A stretch of 9,155 bases of DNA, taken from contig CACAUH010000055.1 in NCBI GenBank assembly GCA_902535565.1, positions 1 to 9,155 on the forward strand, read 5' to 3'. Origin of the DNA: an uncultured Bacteroidota bacterium (GTDB lineage Bacteria; Bacteroidota; Bacteroidia; Flavobacteriales; UA16). The notes under the pieces were generated by a model, which had not been told where the DNA came from, did not search any database, and worked only from the letters and a program-made list of their open reading frames with translations. The stretch's first letter is position 1; every line of letters starts with the position of its first letter. Made by a program: the position numbers and the translations under genes. This document shows, piece by piece, positions 7,566 through 9,155 of this stretch.

Positions 7566-7751
7566 AATTGATATAAAACAATCAGCAATAAATAAGTCTC
7601 CGTTTTAATTTGCCCCTCAGGGTACGGTGCGCGTTGAGGGGTCATATTTTACAGTGGTTTTGGAAGGTGTGGTTAAAATTGTGACAACTGTTGTAATTCG
7701 ACGAAGGTTGTGAGTTGAGCATGACATTGCAGTGACCAAAACTGTCTTGTC
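7566..7751. other. Intergenic region upstream of the FG-GAP gene
   Basis: The 186-bp gap has an AT-rich start, the terminator-like hairpin at 7612-7648, a TTCGACGAA 9-mer at 7697-7705, and the left arm of the inverted repeat that covers the next start codon. TAAAATTG at 7674-7681 matches the Bacteroidota -7 consensus TAnnTTTG at five of six fixed positions, but the nearest upstream TTG (7660-7662) is too close for a normal -33 element. No promoter is assigned. Confidence 0.5.
7612..7648 (+). terminator. Probable terminator of the 2082-residue gene
   Basis: CCCCTCA at 7613-7619 pairs perfectly with TGAGGGG at 7635-7641, with G-T wobbles possible on each side. The loop is about 13 nt. A moderately T-rich tail (CATATTTT) follows. 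It lies 47 bp after the stop codon at 7563-7565. The long loop and interrupted T tract make it weaker than the terminator at 1061-1096. Confidence 0.6.
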
Positions 7752-7766
7752 ATGCTCAACCTTCGT
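7701..7766 (+). promoter_or_regulatory. Long inverted repeat enclosing the start codon of the FG-GAP gene
   Basis: GTTGAGCATGACA at 7714-7726 is the exact reverse complement of 7748-7760. ACGAAG at 7701-7706 also pairs with CTTCGT at 7761-7766, leaving a 7-nt bulge on the left arm, so 19 bp can form. CAGT (7730-7733) and ACTG (7741-7744) can add an inner stem. The ATG at 7752-7754 is inside the right arm. No T tract follows, so it is not a terminator. It could hinder translation initiation or bind a dimeric regulator; neither is shown. Confidence 0.6.
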
Positions 7767-9155
7767 AGCACCTTTTGCGCCCTGTTGCTGGCGCCTTTTT
7801 CTGTTATTCTGGCTCAAGGTCCAGGATCGACATCCGCAGCCGATTTCTTTGTTCATCACAAACATGTGAGCATCGACCAGTACGGCAATCAGCAAATGGG
7901 ATCCGCAGTGGCGATTGGAGGAGATGTCCTCTTGGCCTCAGACGATGCCGAGAACGTCGAAATCCTCAGAAAGAATGGGGACGGAACGTGGTCCTATGAG
8001 GCCTCACTTGCGGCTCCCAGCGCAGACATTGCGTTTGGCTCAAGGCATGCCATGGCCACAAATGGAGACTGGATTGCCATCGGTGCCAAGTTGGACGATT
8101 CATTTGGTTCCAACTCCGGTGCAGTGCACATGTACAAGTATGATGGCGCAGCTTGGGACTACCGAGGTGCCCTGAGTCACATGGCGCCTTTTGGAAGCAT
8201 CATTACCGACCACTTCGGCATGGCGCTCGCCATGGATGGAGACCGCATGGTGGTGGGCTCACGGGCCGAAAATGGTGTCGGAGCGGCAGGTGCTGTTCAC
8301 TATTTCACTTACAACACATGGCTCGACATGTGGCTCGAAACCGGCTTCGTTGCAAGCGAGCACACTTCGGGTAACTCCACGAGTAAGTTCGCTGAGAGCG
8401 TGGATATTTCAGGTGATTGGATGATTGTGGGTGAGCACAGAAACAACACCAACGGACAGTTTGCAGGGGCTGCTCACCTTTACGAATTCTACAACCAGTG
8501 CTGGCACCTTTCGGACACCTTCTATGGTGACGAGGCAGGCGATTGGTTGGGCTACGATGTTGCCATCAGTGGTTCCAATGCGGCTGCAGGCGCGCCCCAC
8601 GCGGACACCAATAGCCTTAATGAAGCAGGTGCTGCAAAGCTGTATCAGTTGGTCCCATTCAGTGGATCTGAGGAGTTCTGGTCCGAGACATTTGACATTA
8701 CTGCACCAACCCCTGTTCAGGGCGACTGGTTTGGACACGCCCTAGATATGGATGGCGACCTTCTCTTGGTAGGTGCGCCGAGAGATGATGACGATGTCAT
8801 CAATGGCGGTGTCGGGTATTTCATGTTTGACTGCAGCACAGACAACTACGACTGTGTTGCCGAAGGCCTCGCATGCGATGCCATGCAGAATGACCGGCTT
8901 GGAATGGATGTCGCCCTGAGCAATGGGCTCGGTGCAGTCGGTGCACCACTTGATGACAACATCTTTGAAGATGCGGGTTCGGTCTATGTTTTGGGTGCCA
9001 ATGACACCGGATTTGAGTGTGATTTGACTGCGCCAGGAGCGCCGATGGTCGATTTGGTTGACGCGAATGACACGGGTGCAGACAACAGCGACAATCTGAC
9101 ACGTCACACCACGCCAGATTTTGACCTATTCCTCCCCGACGGTGGATCCGCGAGT
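7752..9155 (+). CDS. Secreted FG-GAP beta-propeller protein with Ig-like domain (3' end outside window)
   Basis: The frame is open from the ATG at 7752 to the window edge (468 residues). An in-frame TGA at 7722-7724 and the absence of another ATG fix the start. Residues 1-21 are a signal peptide (Arg5, LLLAPFSVILA, cleavage before Gln22). Seven FG-GAP-type blades begin near residues 44, 93, 153, 211, 263, 324 and 380. Their pattern is (F/L)G-(A/D)-(A/I)-(D/N)GD, then (V/I)GAP or similar, then an acidic stretch, then GA-(V/A)-(H/K/Y)-Y. Seven blades make one complete propeller of the integrin-alpha type; in that family the domain binds proteins or polymers, often with calcium. Residues ~426-468 begin a bacterial Ig-like domain of the Big_13 kind (PGAPMVDLV, NDTGADNSDN, TTPDF). 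Cysteines 361, 368 and 375 cluster between blades 6 and 7. A T9SS tail would be expected beyond the edge but is not visible. Surface binding is inference; no enzyme motif is seen. Confidence 0.92.
   Translation, partial: MLNLRSTFCALLLAPFSVILAQGPGSTSAADFFVHHKHVSIDQYGNQQMGSAVAIGGDVLLASDDAENVEILRKNGDGTWSYEASLAAPSADIAFGSRHAMATNGDWIAIGAKLDDSFGSNSGAVHMYKYDGAAWDYRGALSHMAPFGSIITDHFGMALAMDGDRMVVGSRAENGVGAAGAVHYFTYNTWLDMWLETGFVASEHTSGNSTSKFAESVDISGDWMIVGEHRNNTNGQFAGAAHLYEFYNQCWHLSDTFYGDEAGDWLGYDVAISGSNAAAGAPHADTNSLNEAGAAKLYQLVPFSGSEEFWSETFDITAPTPVQGDWFGHALDMDGDLLLVGAPRDDDDVINGGVGYFMFDCSTDNYDCVAEGLACDAMQNDRLGMDVALSNGLGAVGAPLDDNIFEDAGSVYVLGANDTGFECDLTAPGAPMVDLVDANDTGADNSDNLTRHTTPDFDLFLPDGGSAS

Noticed and set aside
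7701..7766. Inverted repeat as insertion sequence end or attachment site
   Set aside because: No transposase, target duplication or second copy of the repeat is present in the window.

Overview
The window looks like part of a chromosome from a member of the Bacteroidota, probably a marine or aquatic Flavobacteriales-type lineage. Three things support this. Two of the three proteins end in a type IX secretion (T9SS) type A sorting domain, which is restricted to this phylum. The repeats are HYR-like units of the cysteine-containing kind common in its secreted proteins. The starts lack Shine-Dalgarno sequences. The proteins are acidic and the coding DNA is roughly 50-55% GC by eye, with AT-rich gaps. 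The genus cannot be fixed from the sequence.

All three genes are on the + strand. (1) Positions 1-1037 hold the 3' end of a secreted protein whose 5' part lies outside the window. It carries one copy of an unnamed ~170-residue module and then the T9SS tail, and a strong hairpin terminator follows (1061-1096). (2) After a 279-bp AT-rich gap with inverted repeats, 1317-7565 encodes a 2082-residue secreted protein. Its order is signal peptide, N-terminal copy of the module, thirteen HYR-like units, a split fourteenth unit enclosing a second copy of the module, and the T9SS tail. Unit 13 also carries a different inserted domain. (3) After a 186-bp gap with a terminator-like hairpin and a 19-bp inverted repeat over the start codon, 7752-9155 encodes the first 468 residues of another secreted protein: signal peptide, seven FG-GAP-type blades (one complete beta-propeller) and the beginning of a bacterial Ig-like domain. 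It runs off the right edge.

Genes 1 and 2 are tandem paralogues, at least over their last ~350 residues. All three products appear to be large extracellular or cell-surface modular proteins, plausibly adhesins or matrix proteins. No catalytic domain is visible, so the role is inference. A terminator follows both gene 1 and gene 2, so the genes probably form separate transcription units.

The most interesting points are architectural. The unnamed module and the second inserted domain both sit at the same place inside an HYR-like unit, between its DNC segment and its CGN segment. The HYR array has a higher-order period of three units in its first part and then switches to a different, longer subtype. 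The start codon of gene 3 lies in one arm of a long hairpin. No mobile element, CRISPR array, tRNA or rRNA was seen.
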